This document shows, piece by piece, positions 51,690-60,910 of a DNA stretch of 64,000 nt. The stretch spans positions 1 to 64,000 of the forward strand of contig SVJA01000002.1 in assembly GCA_015069195.1 (NCBI GenBank), read 5' to 3'. How positions within the stretch are numbered: the first letter of the stretch is position 1; every line of letters starts with the position of its first letter. A program made the translations under genes and the position numbers. This stretch comes from Oscillospiraceae bacterium (lineage in GTDB: Bacteria; Bacillota; Clostridia; UBA1212). The notes beneath the pieces are model-generated. The model saw only the letters and a program-made list of their open reading frames with translations, was not told the origin of the DNA and did no database searches.

Positions 51690-53486
51690 TCAGTTTATAT
51701 ACTGTTTGAACTCTTCGAGCATATCTTTAAAAAGCGCCATAGCGGCATTTACTGCATCCGGCTTTCTGAGATCAACTCCGGCTTTCCTTAAAAGCTCTAT
51801 CGGATAATCACTTCCGCCACTCTTCAAAAACTCAAGGTAACAATCTTTCAGCTGCACATCACAGCTCAGTACATTGTCCGAAAGCTTTACCGCCGCAGAA
51901 AAACCTATCGCGTATTTGTAAACATAAAAAGAATTATAGAAATGAGGAATTCGCGCCCATTCCATTTCTATCTCTTTGTCTACCTTTACACCCCTGCCGA
52001 AATATTTCAAATTCAGTTCGTAGTAAATATTGCAAAGGGTTTCACAGGTCAGCGACTCCCCTGCTTCGCACATAGCATGAACAATTTTCTCAAACTCAGC
52101 AAACATCACCTGTCTGATTATCGTAAGTCTTATGGATTCAAGGTAATGGTTTATGAGATACGCTTTTTCTTCTCTGTCCGCGGACTTTGCAAGCAAATAT
52201 TTTATAAGCAAATTCTCGTTTACGGTAGAAGCAACCTCCGCCACGAAGATTTTGTAGCCCGCATAAATATACGGCTGGGTCTTATTACTGTAATACGTGT
52301 GCATCGCGTGACCGAGCTCATGCGCTAATGTAAACACATCATCTACCGTACCTTGCCAATTAAGGAGAACGTATGGGTGTGTGCCGTAACAACCCCACGA
52401 ATAAGCGCCCGAAGTTTTGCCGGCATTCTCGTATACATCTATCCACTTATTTTGGTAAGACTCCTCGAGTACAGAACAATACTCATCACCCAAAGGTCTC
52501 ATCGCTTCAAGTACAATCTGCTTTGCCTCGTCAAATGTATATTTCTTCTCAGGAAGCTTTACCATAGGCACATACATATCATAAAGATGTAACTGTTTTA
52601 CGCCGAGAACTTTTTTCCTGACTTTAAAATACTCGTGAAGTGTTTTGAAATTTTTATGTGTAGCCTCTATCAAACTGTCATATATTTCAGTCGGTACATT
52701 ATCCGAATCAAGAGCCGCCGCCAGACTTCCTTCAAATTTACGAACTTTTGCATAGAAACAATCAGCTTTAACACTTCCGGCATAACAAGACGCCAAAGTA
52801 TTTTTGTAAGCCGTGTAAGTCTTATAAAGAGCTTTGAATGCACTTTTTCTGACGCCGCGATCTGAAGAATCCATAAAAACAGAAAATCTGCCCTTTGTAA
52901 GTTCAACTTTTTTACCATCTGCACCTTTTATAGCAGGGAACTTTATGTCGGCATCATTAAACATACTGAAGACATCATCGGCTGTTCCGAGAGCTTCCGA
53001 TGCCATTGCAAGCAGTTTTTCCTCTTTGTCGGACAATACGTGTTCCTTTTGTCTTATATGCTCTTCTATTGCAAAAGAATATAAATCCATGCCCGGAATA
53101 TTTTTTACATAATCTCTGAGAGTTTCGTCAGGGATCGATGTCATTTCAGGTTCGAAGAAAGACATCTTTGCAGAAATCTCCGCAGCCAGATATTCAACGC
53201 GAAGCAACATATCCTGATATTTAGCATTTGCATTATCTTCATCGCGTCTCATATGTGCATAGACATACATTTTTTCGAGCTTACAATTTATATAAGCGCT
53301 GGCCTCAAGAGCCTCGAGCAACGTCTCTCCGCTCTCACCCAATCGACCTGAATACAGAGTAAATGCATCAGCCTTTTTCGAAAGTTCCTTGTAATCAGCT
53401 TCCCACAAATCGTTATCAGCATATATATCCTCAAGTTGCCACTTGAATTTATCATCAACCTGGTTTCTCTCCGGTAATTTTTCCAT
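51690..53486 (-). CDS. pepF: Oligoendopeptidase F (M3B metallopeptidase)
   Basis: A 598-residue cytoplasmic zinc peptidase. The active site is TLAHELGHAMHTYYS (HExxH) with the third ligand Glu in VAEVASTVNENLL. It cleaves short peptides of about 7-17 residues. Length and motif spacing are normal for PepF. AGGAG precedes the ATG and an extended -10 promoter lies at 53521-53548. It heads the unit with the bactofilin-like and GT-C genes. Confidence 0.95.
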   Translation of the reverse strand: MEKLPERNQVDDKFKWQLEDIYADNDLWEADYKELSKKADAFTLYSGRLGESGETLLEALEASAYINCKLEKMYVYAHMRRDEDNANAKYQDMLLRVEYLAAEISAKMSFFEPEMTSIPDETLRDYVKNIPGMDLYSFAIEEHIRQKEHVLSDKEEKLLAMASEALGTADDVFSMFNDADIKFPAIKGADGKKVELTKGRFSVFMDSSDRGVRKSAFKALYKTYTAYKNTLASCYAGSVKADCFYAKVRKFEGSLAAALDSDNVPTEIYDSLIEATHKNFKTLHEYFKVRKKVLGVKQLHLYDMYVPMVKLPEKKYTFDEAKQIVLEAMRPLGDEYCSVLEESYQNKWIDVYENAGKTSGAYSWGCYGTHPYVLLNWQGTVDDVFTLAHELGHAMHTYYSNKTQPYIYAGYKIFVAEVASTVNENLLIKYLLAKSADREEKAYLINHYLESIRLTIIRQVMFAEFEKIVHAMCEAGESLTCETLCNIYYELNLKYFGRGVKVDKEIEMEWARIPHFYNSFYVYKYAIGFSAAVKLSDNVLSCDVQLKDCYLEFLKSGGSDYPIELLRKAGVDLRKPDAVNAAMALFKDMLEEFKQYIN

Positions 53487-53520
53487 TTTCCGAATACTCC
53501 TAAAAATAATTATACATTTT

Positions 53521-53548
53521 ATTATAACATATTTCCCGATTATTTAAA
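53521..53548 (-). promoter_or_regulatory. Promoter of pepF
   Basis: Minus-strand TATAAT (53521-53526) preceded by TGT (extended -10), with TTTAAA (53543-53548) 16 bases upstream as a weak -35. It lies 35 bases before the pepF start. Confidence 0.6.
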
Positions 53549-53589
53549 CAGTATGTTTTTCAACAAATTTACGATAATAATAACACAGT

Positions 53590-53617
53590 GGGCGGTACGT
53601 CCTAAAACGCACCGCCC
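53590..53617 (-). terminator. Hairpin after the prsA-like gene, probable terminator
   Basis: GGGCGGTACGT / ACGCACCGCCC with one mismatch and a six-base loop, 34 bases after the prsA-like stop. The following minus-strand sequence is AT-rich but lacks a clean T run. Confidence 0.6.
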
Positions 53618-53650
53618 GCAATTATTAGATATTAAATATAATCGATTTTA

Positions 53651-55132
53651 TCAATTCCAACTTACAGCTTTTGCAATCTTATTGATTTCTGCCTGCTTTT
53701 TAGATTTTACAGCAAATTTCTTGCCTGCATTCTCTACCATCTTGTCAAGCGCCTCTGTAGCTTTATCCTCGTAAAGATCTCTTCTTACAGTATCTTTTAC
53801 ACTGTCTTCAGCACCCGCTGAAGATTCTTTGGAATTATCAAAGTCTTCAATTCCTGTACAACGTACAATGTAGAGATAGTTGTCATCACCAATCCCGACA
53901 TACTGTGTATATGTGATACCGTCAACTGTCTCACCACCGTTATATGCCGTATCTTCAGTTTTATCCTTTATGCATACGATAGTATCACGTTTTTCGTCTT
54001 TCCACTGCATCTGAAGAGCAAGTTCGTCAAGAACATCCTGACCGCACTCTGACAAAGCATTTATAACAACTTTACCTTTGTCCTCAGCAAATAGAGCGCC
54101 CTCTTTTGAGGCAATGTCTGCAAGTGTAGCATCCTTATATACATAGTTACTGTCTGCATCTGTCTTCTTGTCAGTACTTTCTGTAGTAGCATCCTTATTA
54201 GCCTCGTCATTTGTCTCGGAAGTCTTTTCTTTTTCCTCGGTATACTTTCCGTCAGCCTTAAGAGCAGCAAGAATCTTGTCGCGTCTTTCCTCAAGTTTCT
54301 TCAATTCAGCATCATACTCGGCCTTTTCTTCTTCGTACTTTTCATAAGCCTTAACATCATCCTGATATGCAGCCCAATCTGCAGCACTCATATTGTTTTC
54401 AGCTTTCTTTGTACCGTCTTCCTTAGTATCGGAAGGCTTTGTCACTTCAGCAGGCTTTGTAGGCTTCTGGAGTGCAAGTACGGACAATGTAATTTTACGG
54501 AAATCATCCGGGTTCTCATTATAAATATTCTTCAACTCTTCGTCTGTTGCACTGTATGCCTTTTTCATATCCTCTTTGTATGCTGAAATAGCGGCAGACT
54601 GTATAGCTATAGTCTGATAATCTTTGAGATCCATACCGAGATATGCTTTTACATACTCGTCATAGCTATAATACTGTGAATACTGTGAATATGATGAATA
54701 AATCTGATATTCGATATTCTGCTTGTATTCGTTTCTTTCCTTGTAACCCAAAGAGAATCCCTTATCGTCTGCAAGGATATACTGTGCTTTCCATTTTTTA
54801 GCCTCATCGAGAGCTTTGTCTGCAGCTTCTTTTTTCTTTGCGTCGGTCCAGAACTTTGCTATTGCAGCAGCATCAGCATCTTCTTTTAATGTGCCTTCCT
54901 CTATAGCATCATCTTTCATTTCCTGCATAGTATTTGTAAGGAAGTATTCGTATTCGAATTTCATAATACGCTCTCCGTCAACTTTCGCAACGTAACTGCC
55001 TGTATAAGAAATTATACAGATAGCCGCTACTATGACTGCCAATGCAGCACCTACAGATGCAGCTATAATCATAATAAGCTTGTCATCATAATTTGATCTT
55101 TTTTTCTTTTTGTTTTTGACATTCTTTGCCAT
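53651..55132 (-). CDS. prsA: PrsA/SurA-like foldase, membrane-anchored, with a long charged insert
   Basis: A 493-residue exported protein. A basic N-terminus and one membrane segment (about residues 19-43) precede a SurA_N-type region (VAKVDGERIMKFEYEYFL, helical, Tyr-rich around YSSYSQYSQYYSYDEY). A parvulin-like fold is suggested by DFRKITLSVLALQKP and, after the insert, GALFAEDKGKVVINALSECGQDVLDEL, but these halves are separated by about 100 residues of Lys/Glu/Thr-rich sequence (about 225-330). There is no lipobox Cys, unlike typical PrsA. Such proteins help exported proteins fold. It follows mfd, the usual clostridial place for prsA, but has its own promoter. Confidence 0.72.
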   Translation of the reverse strand: MAKNVKNKKKKRSNYDDKLIMIIAASVGAALAVIVAAICIISYTGSYVAKVDGERIMKFEYEYFLTNTMQEMKDDAIEEGTLKEDADAAAIAKFWTDAKKKEAADKALDEAKKWKAQYILADDKGFSLGYKERNEYKQNIEYQIYSSYSQYSQYYSYDEYVKAYLGMDLKDYQTIAIQSAAISAYKEDMKKAYSATDEELKNIYNENPDDFRKITLSVLALQKPTKPAEVTKPSDTKEDGTKKAENNMSAADWAAYQDDVKAYEKYEEEKAEYDAELKKLEERRDKILAALKADGKYTEEKEKTSETNDEANKDATTESTDKKTDADSNYVYKDATLADIASKEGALFAEDKGKVVINALSECGQDVLDELALQMQWKDEKRDTIVCIKDKTEDTAYNGGETVDGITYTQYVGIGDDNYLYIVRCTGIEDFDNSKESSAGAEDSVKDTVRRDLYEDKATEALDKMVENAGKKFAVKSKKQAEINKIAKAVSWN

Positions 55133-55195
55133 AAATCAAAACCGCCTTTGTATTTTAATAACATTTATTTTATATCCGTTAGATACACATTTGTC

Positions 55196-55224
55196 ATTAT
55201 ACGACATATAACGCATTTTTACAA
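55196..55224 (-). promoter_or_regulatory. Sigma-A promoter of the prsA-like gene
   Basis: Minus-strand TTGTAA (55219-55224), a 17-base spacer and TATAAT (55196-55201), 64 bases before the ATG. Confidence 0.75.
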
Positions 55225-55262
55225 ATCAAAATTTTATTACAAACTTTTACAGATATTTAAAA

Positions 55263-58200
55263 TCAATGTGCTTCTTCCGTTGCCGTAATTATTACCTGCA
55301 AGAACTTTTCAATCTCTGTCATAACTTCACGGGCGTAATCATCGTCGCTCTGCGAAAAGCTTCGTTCAAACTCAATTTTGATAGCGATGTACGGTTCCGA
55401 GCCTGTGTTCACAGTTATTCTCTTTGCATAACCGGCAGACATTTTTTCTTTGGAAAAGGGCTCCGCAAATTTTGCAAGACTGATATTCGGCGCAGGTACA
55501 AATACTATGCGTTTCGGTTGTTGGATGATTGATGCAAATCCGCACTTTTCTGCCATACTTCTTATCTTTGCAACAGACATAAGATTTATTACATTTTCCG
55601 GTACATCTCCGTATCTGTCGAGCAACTCATCTGTCAACTCACTGATATCATCATCGTTTGTCACATTTGCTATTTTTCTGTACATCTCGAGGCGCGCAGC
55701 TTCATCCTCTATATAGTCTGATGAGATAAAAGAGTTGAGTCTTATCTCGATATTTACAAATGTCTCTGTTTCGACAATCTCGCCTTTTTCTTCGGCAACC
55801 ACTTCTCCCAAAAGTCTGCAATATGCATCATAACCTACCACGGCAAGCTGTCCGTGTTGGCGTTCGCCCAAAACGCTTCCGGCACCTCTTATTTCAAGGT
55901 CGCGCATTGCTATTTTGAAACCTGAACCGAATTCGGTAAATTCTTTTATCGTTCTCAAACGTTTTTCGGCGTCTTCGGTCAAAGACTTTCCTCCGTCATA
56001 AAGCACATAGGCATATGCCAATCTGTTTGAACGACCTACACGCCCTCTTATCTGGTAAAGCTGTGCGAGTCCGAGTCTGTCTCCGTCCTCTATTATCATT
56101 GTGTTTACATTGGGCATATCGATTCCCGATTCGATAATGGTTGTACAGAGTAACATATCGTACTCACCCGCTAAAAATGCCGCAATTATGTCCTCAAGTT
56201 CCCTCTCCGACATCTGACCGTGAGCTACAGCTATGCGGGCTTCCGGTATGAGTAATTCAAGTTCATACCTTTTTTCTTCTATTGTCCTCACACGATTATA
56301 AAGATAAAACACCTGTCCGTGACGTGCCATCTCTCTGTATACAGCATTCTTTATAAGCGCAGGATCCTTCGCAGTAACATACGTCTGCACAGGAAGTCTT
56401 TCCCCGGGAGGTTCTGACAATACACTGATATCGCGTATGCCTGAAAGTGACATATGGAGTGTTCGCGGAATAGGCGTCGCCGAAAGCGACAATATATCTA
56501 TCTCCGGCCATCTCGTTTTAAGTTTCTCCTTGTGCATTACGCCGAAACGCTGTTCCTCGTCAATTATAAGCAAGCCTAAATTTTTAAAATCTATTCCCTT
56601 TTGAAGAATGCTGTGCGTTCCCACAAGCAAATCAATCTTGCCGAGTTTTACTTTCTCTTTCACCGCTTCTCTTTGTTTCGCGGTTTTAAATCTGCACAGA
56701 TAATCAATACTTACCGGGAAATCTTTAAATCTCTCTACAAAATTTTTGTAATGTTGCATTGCAAGTACAGTTGTAGGAACTAAAAATGCAACCTGTTTTC
56801 CGTCACATATTGCCTTGAATGCCGCGCGAAGTGCGACCTCGGTTTTACCGAAGCCTACATCTCCGCAAAGAAGTCTTTCCATAGGACGAGGTTGTTCCAT
56901 ATCGGCTTTTATTTCCTCTGAACATTTCACTTGATCATCGGTTTCTTCGTACATAAAACCATCTTCAAATTCTTTTTGCCAAACCGTATCCTCTGAAAAA
57001 GCAAATCCCTTCAATTTTGAACGTTTTGCATACAATTCAACAAGCTCCGCCGCATAGGTACGGAGAGATTCTTTTACTTTTGCTTTTATACGGTTCCATT
57101 CGGCGCCACCGAGCTTATTTATCTTCGGAGTATTACCTTCGGGACCGATATACTTTTCAACACTTCCGAGCTGATACGTCGGAACATATAAAACACCGTT
57201 ATCTTTGTATGAAATTTTTATGAAATCTTTTTTTATACCCTCAACTTCGATCTTTTCAACACCGTCAAAACGACCTATACCATGAATATCATGAACAACG
57301 TAGTCACCGGGTTTTACATCAGCAAAAAAATTAATAGTTTTGACCGATTTCTTTTTGGATTTCTTCTTAGTTTTATCTCCGGAAAACCATTTATCACCCA
57401 TAACGATAATCTTTAAATCGTGGCTGATGAAATCATTCTTTACACCACCTACCAAAAACTCGCACTTTGCATCAGGAAATTGTTCCTTTGCATATGATGA
57501 GAGTTTTTCAAGGCGCTGACTATTTGCTGCAAACATATAAATTGTATAACCGGCTTTTGTCTTTTCATTCAAAGCGGTACGCTGAAGCTCTCTGTTTCCG
57601 TCGTAATCACTGAAATCAGTGAGTTTTACCGAATAATCGAAATCCAAGGCAAACTCATCGTATATAATCGAATTATCCGCACCTTTTACGGCAGAATCAA
57701 ACTCCTCAGGAGTCATAAACATATTTACCGTTTCCTCAAGAAGCGGCGAAGTCTCCGAAACAGTCTCACAAATCCTCGTATGCTCATCAAGTACGGTATT
57801 CAACGTCACAATTATTTTCTGCGGTTCGTCAAGTATCACCACGTAATTATCAAAATAATCCGCAAGCGAATACTTTCTCTCCGTTATAAACGGAATGTAT
57901 CTGTCCATTCCTGGGAAGCGCCCCGTACGAATCTTTTCAATATCGGATGTAACTCTTTTTTCCGTTTTCTCCGCAAGAGAATCAAATTTTCTGTTACGAA
58001 GCAAGATCAATTTATTTTCCAGCGCATCAATAATTCTGGATTTAATTAAAATTTCTTCTTTATCATCAGCGATGCAAAACTCATTTCTTGGAAATATTTC
58101 TATACCTTCAACGCTTTCGATTGTTCGCTGTGTCGTCACATCAAAATATCTTACCGTATCAATTTCGTTGTCGAAAAATTCAATTCTCGCCGGATTTAAT

Positions 58201-58790
58201 TCATTCGAAGCAAATATATCCAAAATATCTCCGCGAAGAGCAAACTGTCCTTTTCCGTCCACCTGAGAAACTCGTTCATATCCCACTGAAATCAATCTGT
58301 CTGTAAGCTCATACGGCTCATATACGTCGCCTGACTCAATTTTTATGAAACATTTTTTTATTTTTTCCGGTGACGGCATGTACTGAATAAAGGCCGCAGG
58401 AGATGTAACCGCAACACAGAAATCTTTTTTTACTATTCTGTCTATCGCAGTCATTCTGCGGAATTCAACATCGGCGCTTTTTGCAAACGCATCATACAAC
58501 ATGTATTCATACGGTTCTACCAAAACCGCACGACCGTTTGTCATCGAATCAAATTCCTCATAAATCTTTCTCGCCTCAAGGTCATTGGGCGCTATGTACA
58601 GACAACCTCTCTCTTTATCATCCGAAAGCATATTTAAAAGGGCTCGCGAAAAGAAAGCCTTACCCGAAGATGAAATACCTCCTATTTTTACGGAAGCGCC
58701 TTTCTTAGATAAGACTTTTTTTAAAGAATTCGCATCTTTCCAATTTTCAATTGACCGAAATAATTTGTCCTCGGTTTTCTCTGTCGCCAT
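55263..58790 (-). CDS. mfd: Transcription-repair coupling factor Mfd
   Basis: A 1175-residue protein of normal length. The UvrB-like N-terminal part is followed by the RNA-polymerase-interacting domain (GDYVVHDIHGIGRFDGVEKI) and a RecG-like translocase (Walker A GDVGFGKTE, box II DEEQRFGV, LSATPIPRTLHMS, and the QIRGRVGRS motif VI). Mfd displaces stalled RNA polymerase and recruits UvrA. The ATG at 58790 follows AAAGGG; a TTG one codon earlier is less likely. It lies 16 bases after pth in the conserved pth-mfd-prsA order of Firmicutes. Confidence 0.97.
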   Translation of the reverse strand: MATEKTEDKLFRSIENWKDANSLKKVLSKKGASVKIGGISSSGKAFFSRALLNMLSDDKERGCLYIAPNDLEARKIYEEFDSMTNGRAVLVEPYEYMLYDAFAKSADVEFRRMTAIDRIVKKDFCVAVTSPAAFIQYMPSPEKIKKCFIKIESGDVYEPYELTDRLISVGYERVSQVDGKGQFALRGDILDIFASNELNPARIEFFDNEIDTVRYFDVTTQRTIESVEGIEIFPRNEFCIADDKEEILIKSRIIDALENKLILLRNRKFDSLAEKTEKRVTSDIEKIRTGRFPGMDRYIPFITERKYSLADYFDNYVVILDEPQKIIVTLNTVLDEHTRICETVSETSPLLEETVNMFMTPEEFDSAVKGADNSIIYDEFALDFDYSVKLTDFSDYDGNRELQRTALNEKTKAGYTIYMFAANSQRLEKLSSYAKEQFPDAKCEFLVGGVKNDFISHDLKIIVMGDKWFSGDKTKKKSKKKSVKTINFFADVKPGDYVVHDIHGIGRFDGVEKIEVEGIKKDFIKISYKDNGVLYVPTYQLGSVEKYIGPEGNTPKINKLGGAEWNRIKAKVKESLRTYAAELVELYAKRSKLKGFAFSEDTVWQKEFEDGFMYEETDDQVKCSEEIKADMEQPRPMERLLCGDVGFGKTEVALRAAFKAICDGKQVAFLVPTTVLAMQHYKNFVERFKDFPVSIDYLCRFKTAKQREAVKEKVKLGKIDLLVGTHSILQKGIDFKNLGLLIIDEEQRFGVMHKEKLKTRWPEIDILSLSATPIPRTLHMSLSGIRDISVLSEPPGERLPVQTYVTAKDPALIKNAVYREMARHGQVFYLYNRVRTIEEKRYELELLIPEARIAVAHGQMSERELEDIIAAFLAGEYDMLLCTTIIESGIDMPNVNTMIIEDGDRLGLAQLYQIRGRVGRSNRLAYAYVLYDGGKSLTEDAEKRLRTIKEFTEFGSGFKIAMRDLEIRGAGSVLGERQHGQLAVVGYDAYCRLLGEVVAEEKGEIVETETFVNIEIRLNSFISSDYIEDEAARLEMYRKIANVTNDDDISELTDELLDRYGDVPENVINLMSVAKIRSMAEKCGFASIIQQPKRIVFVPAPNISLAKFAEPFSKEKMSAGYAKRITVNTGSEPYIAIKIEFERSFSQSDDDYAREVMTEIEKFLQVIITATEEAH

Positions 58791-58806
58791 CAATTACCCT
58801 TTCAAC

Positions 58807-59418
58807 TTAAAATTTTTTACCGTTGTACTCACTCATTGCCCGTTCGGCACCTTTATTTATAATACACCAGCTCGCATCCGCCGCTGCCGCAAATGATTTG
58901 CCCATAATTTTCATATCATCTTCAGAAAAATGGCTGAGAACATATGACGCCAAATCCATCCTTTCAGGTTTCTTACCGATACCTACGCGGACTCTCGGAA
59001 AACCCTCATCTGCAAGATATTTTATAATCGACTTCATACCGTTGTGACTTCCGGCACTGCCTTTCGGGCGCACTCTTATCGCACCCGGCTCTAAATCAAT
59101 GTCGTCATAAATAACTATAAGATGTGCGCTGTCGGTTTTATACCAATTAACAGCCTGCTCGATGGATTCGCCGCTGTTGTTCATATATGTGAAAGGTTTG
59201 AGCAACACGATTTTTACCTCTTTACCGTTTATATCTGCCTTTCCTTCCCCATAATAAGCTTTAAATTTTTTCTTGTTTAAGGAAATATTTAATTTTTCCG
59301 ACAACTTGTCGACGGAAAGAAATCCGCAATTATGCCGTGTATCCTCATATTCCGGTCCCGGATTTCCAAGCCCTGCAATTATCCATACTTCTTGTGTGTT
59401 CTTTTTCTTGAAAAACAT
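58807..59418 (-). CDS. pth: Peptidyl-tRNA hydrolase
   Basis: A 203-residue hydrolase that frees tRNA from stalled peptidyl-tRNA. Motifs: GLGNPGPEYEDTRHNCGF with the catalytic His, FTYMNNSGE, YDDIDLEPG and GSAGSHNGMKSI. An N-terminal extension MFFKKKNTQE precedes the usual start. AAGGGTGCG lies before the ATG. It is followed by mfd (16 bases) and preceded by murA (61 bases). The Bacillus homologue is spoVC. Confidence 0.96.
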   Translation of the reverse strand: MFFKKKNTQEVWIIAGLGNPGPEYEDTRHNCGFLSVDKLSEKLNISLNKKKFKAYYGEGKADINGKEVKIVLLKPFTYMNNSGESIEQAVNWYKTDSAHLIVIYDDIDLEPGAIRVRPKGSAGSHNGMKSIIKYLADEGFPRVRVGIGKKPERMDLASYVLSHFSEDDMKIMGKSFAAAADASWCIINKGAERAMSEYNGKKF

Positions 59419-59479
59419 TTTAAGCGCACCCTTTTTACTTTATGTGGGTTGTTATTATCGCACTTAACATATTGAAAAG

Positions 59480-60766
59480 TCAACACTCACGATATGATAT
59501 TATATCTGCGCCAAGCAACGAAAGTTTCCCCGCAAGGTCGCTGTAACCCCTTTCAATAAATTCCGTATTACAAACCCGCGTCTCACCCTTTGCCGAAAGT
59601 GCCGCAATCACAAGCGCCGCGCCGCCCCTTAAATCGGTTGCTTCAACGGCAGTTCCCGTCAAAAAAGGCTTTTCCTTTTTTTCGACTCCGCTGACCACAG
59701 CAGTTCGTTCATTCAACTTTATAACAGCTCCCAGCCTATTTAATTCTCCTACATACTGAAAACGATTTTCAAATATTGTTTCAGTTATGAGACTTGTGCC
59801 GTTTGCCTGCGTAAGAAGCGCCGTCATCTGCGCCTGCATATCCGTAGGAAATCCCGGATATGGAAGCGTTCTTATATCGATCGGTCTGACACTTCCTCTC
59901 CCGCCTGATATAACCCTTACAAAATCACTACCCTCTTCAACTGTTATACCGGCTTCGCGAAGTTTTAATGTCACCGGTTCAAGGTGCACTGGATTAACTT
60001 TTTTAACGGTAATGTCGCCGCCGACTGCGCCGGCGGCTGCCATAAACGTTCCCGCTTCTATTCGGTCCGGAACAATATTGTATATTGTTCCGCGCAATTG
60101 CTTTTTTCCTTTTATTTCAATTGTATCAGAACCCGCGCCGACAATGTCGGCGCCCATTTCACAAAGATAATTTGCCAGATCAACTATTTCCGGCTCCGCC
60201 GCCGCATTCTTTATCGTCGTCTTACCCGCGGCGGCAGTCGCCGCAATCATTATATTCTCTGTAGCACCTACACTCGGAAAATCAAGATACACTTCGGCGC
60301 CGTGTAGCCCCATTGGAGCATTAAGTGTCACAAATCCGCCGTCTTTCACAGCTTCCGCGCCCATTAAATTAAATCCTTTTAAATGCAAATCTATCGGTCT
60401 CAGTCCTATATCACATCCACCCGGCATTGCAATTTTTACATATCCGTTTACCGCAAGCAACGCACCTGCAAACAGAAACGAAGCACGCAGTTTTGCCGCA
60501 AGATTGTACCCTATTTCAGAATTTATTATTTTTGAAGTTTCAATTCTTACAATGGAATTCGTAATATCGCAGTCAAAATTGCTTCCTATGTGCCCGGCTA
60601 TCAATAGCATATTGTCAACATCTTTCAGCTTGGGCATATTTCCTAACAAACACACATCTTTGGTCAGAAGCGATGCTGCTATAATAGGCAGTGCCGCATT
60701 CTTGGCTCCGTCAATTTCCACAGAGCCTCGAAGTGTTCTGCCTCCGTTAATTTTATATATATTCAT
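59480..60766 (-). CDS. murA: UDP-N-acetylglucosamine 1-carboxyvinyltransferase (MurA)
   Basis: A 428-residue enzyme for the first committed step of peptidoglycan synthesis, joining phosphoenolpyruvate to UDP-GlcNAc. The N-terminus MNIYKINGGRTLRGSVEIDGAKN and the active-site loop PGGCDIGLRP, with the fosfomycin-binding Cys, are clear. The ATG at 60766 follows GGTGAT; an extension to 60787 lacks a site. It lies between prs (a terminator intervenes) and pth. Its promoter was not recognised. Confidence 0.96.
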   Translation of the reverse strand: MNIYKINGGRTLRGSVEIDGAKNAALPIIAASLLTKDVCLLGNMPKLKDVDNMLLIAGHIGSNFDCDITNSIVRIETSKIINSEIGYNLAAKLRASFLFAGALLAVNGYVKIAMPGGCDIGLRPIDLHLKGFNLMGAEAVKDGGFVTLNAPMGLHGAEVYLDFPSVGATENIMIAATAAAGKTTIKNAAAEPEIVDLANYLCEMGADIVGAGSDTIEIKGKKQLRGTIYNIVPDRIEAGTFMAAAGAVGGDITVKKVNPVHLEPVTLKLREAGITVEEGSDFVRVISGGRGSVRPIDIRTLPYPGFPTDMQAQMTALLTQANGTSLITETIFENRFQYVGELNRLGAVIKLNERTAVVSGVEKKEKPFLTGTAVEATDLRGGAALVIAALSAKGETRVCNTEFIERGYSDLAGKLSLLGADIISYREC

Positions 60767-60810
60767 AATAATCACCGTTAAACTCAATTAAATCTGCCGA
60801 TTTTTCACAA

Positions 60811-60847
60811 AAAAATACAGCTATCCGCAACATTCGGATAACTGTAT
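60811..60847 (-). terminator. Intrinsic terminator after prs
   Basis: On the minus strand ATACAGTTATCCG pairs with CGGATAGCTGTAT (one mismatch) around AATGTTG, followed by a run of T. It lies between prs and murA. Confidence 0.85.
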
Positions 60848-60910
60848 TATTCTTATTTAAAATCAATTTTATGACAGCCAGAAATTTCTATAAAATTTCT
60901 TAAAAACTTA

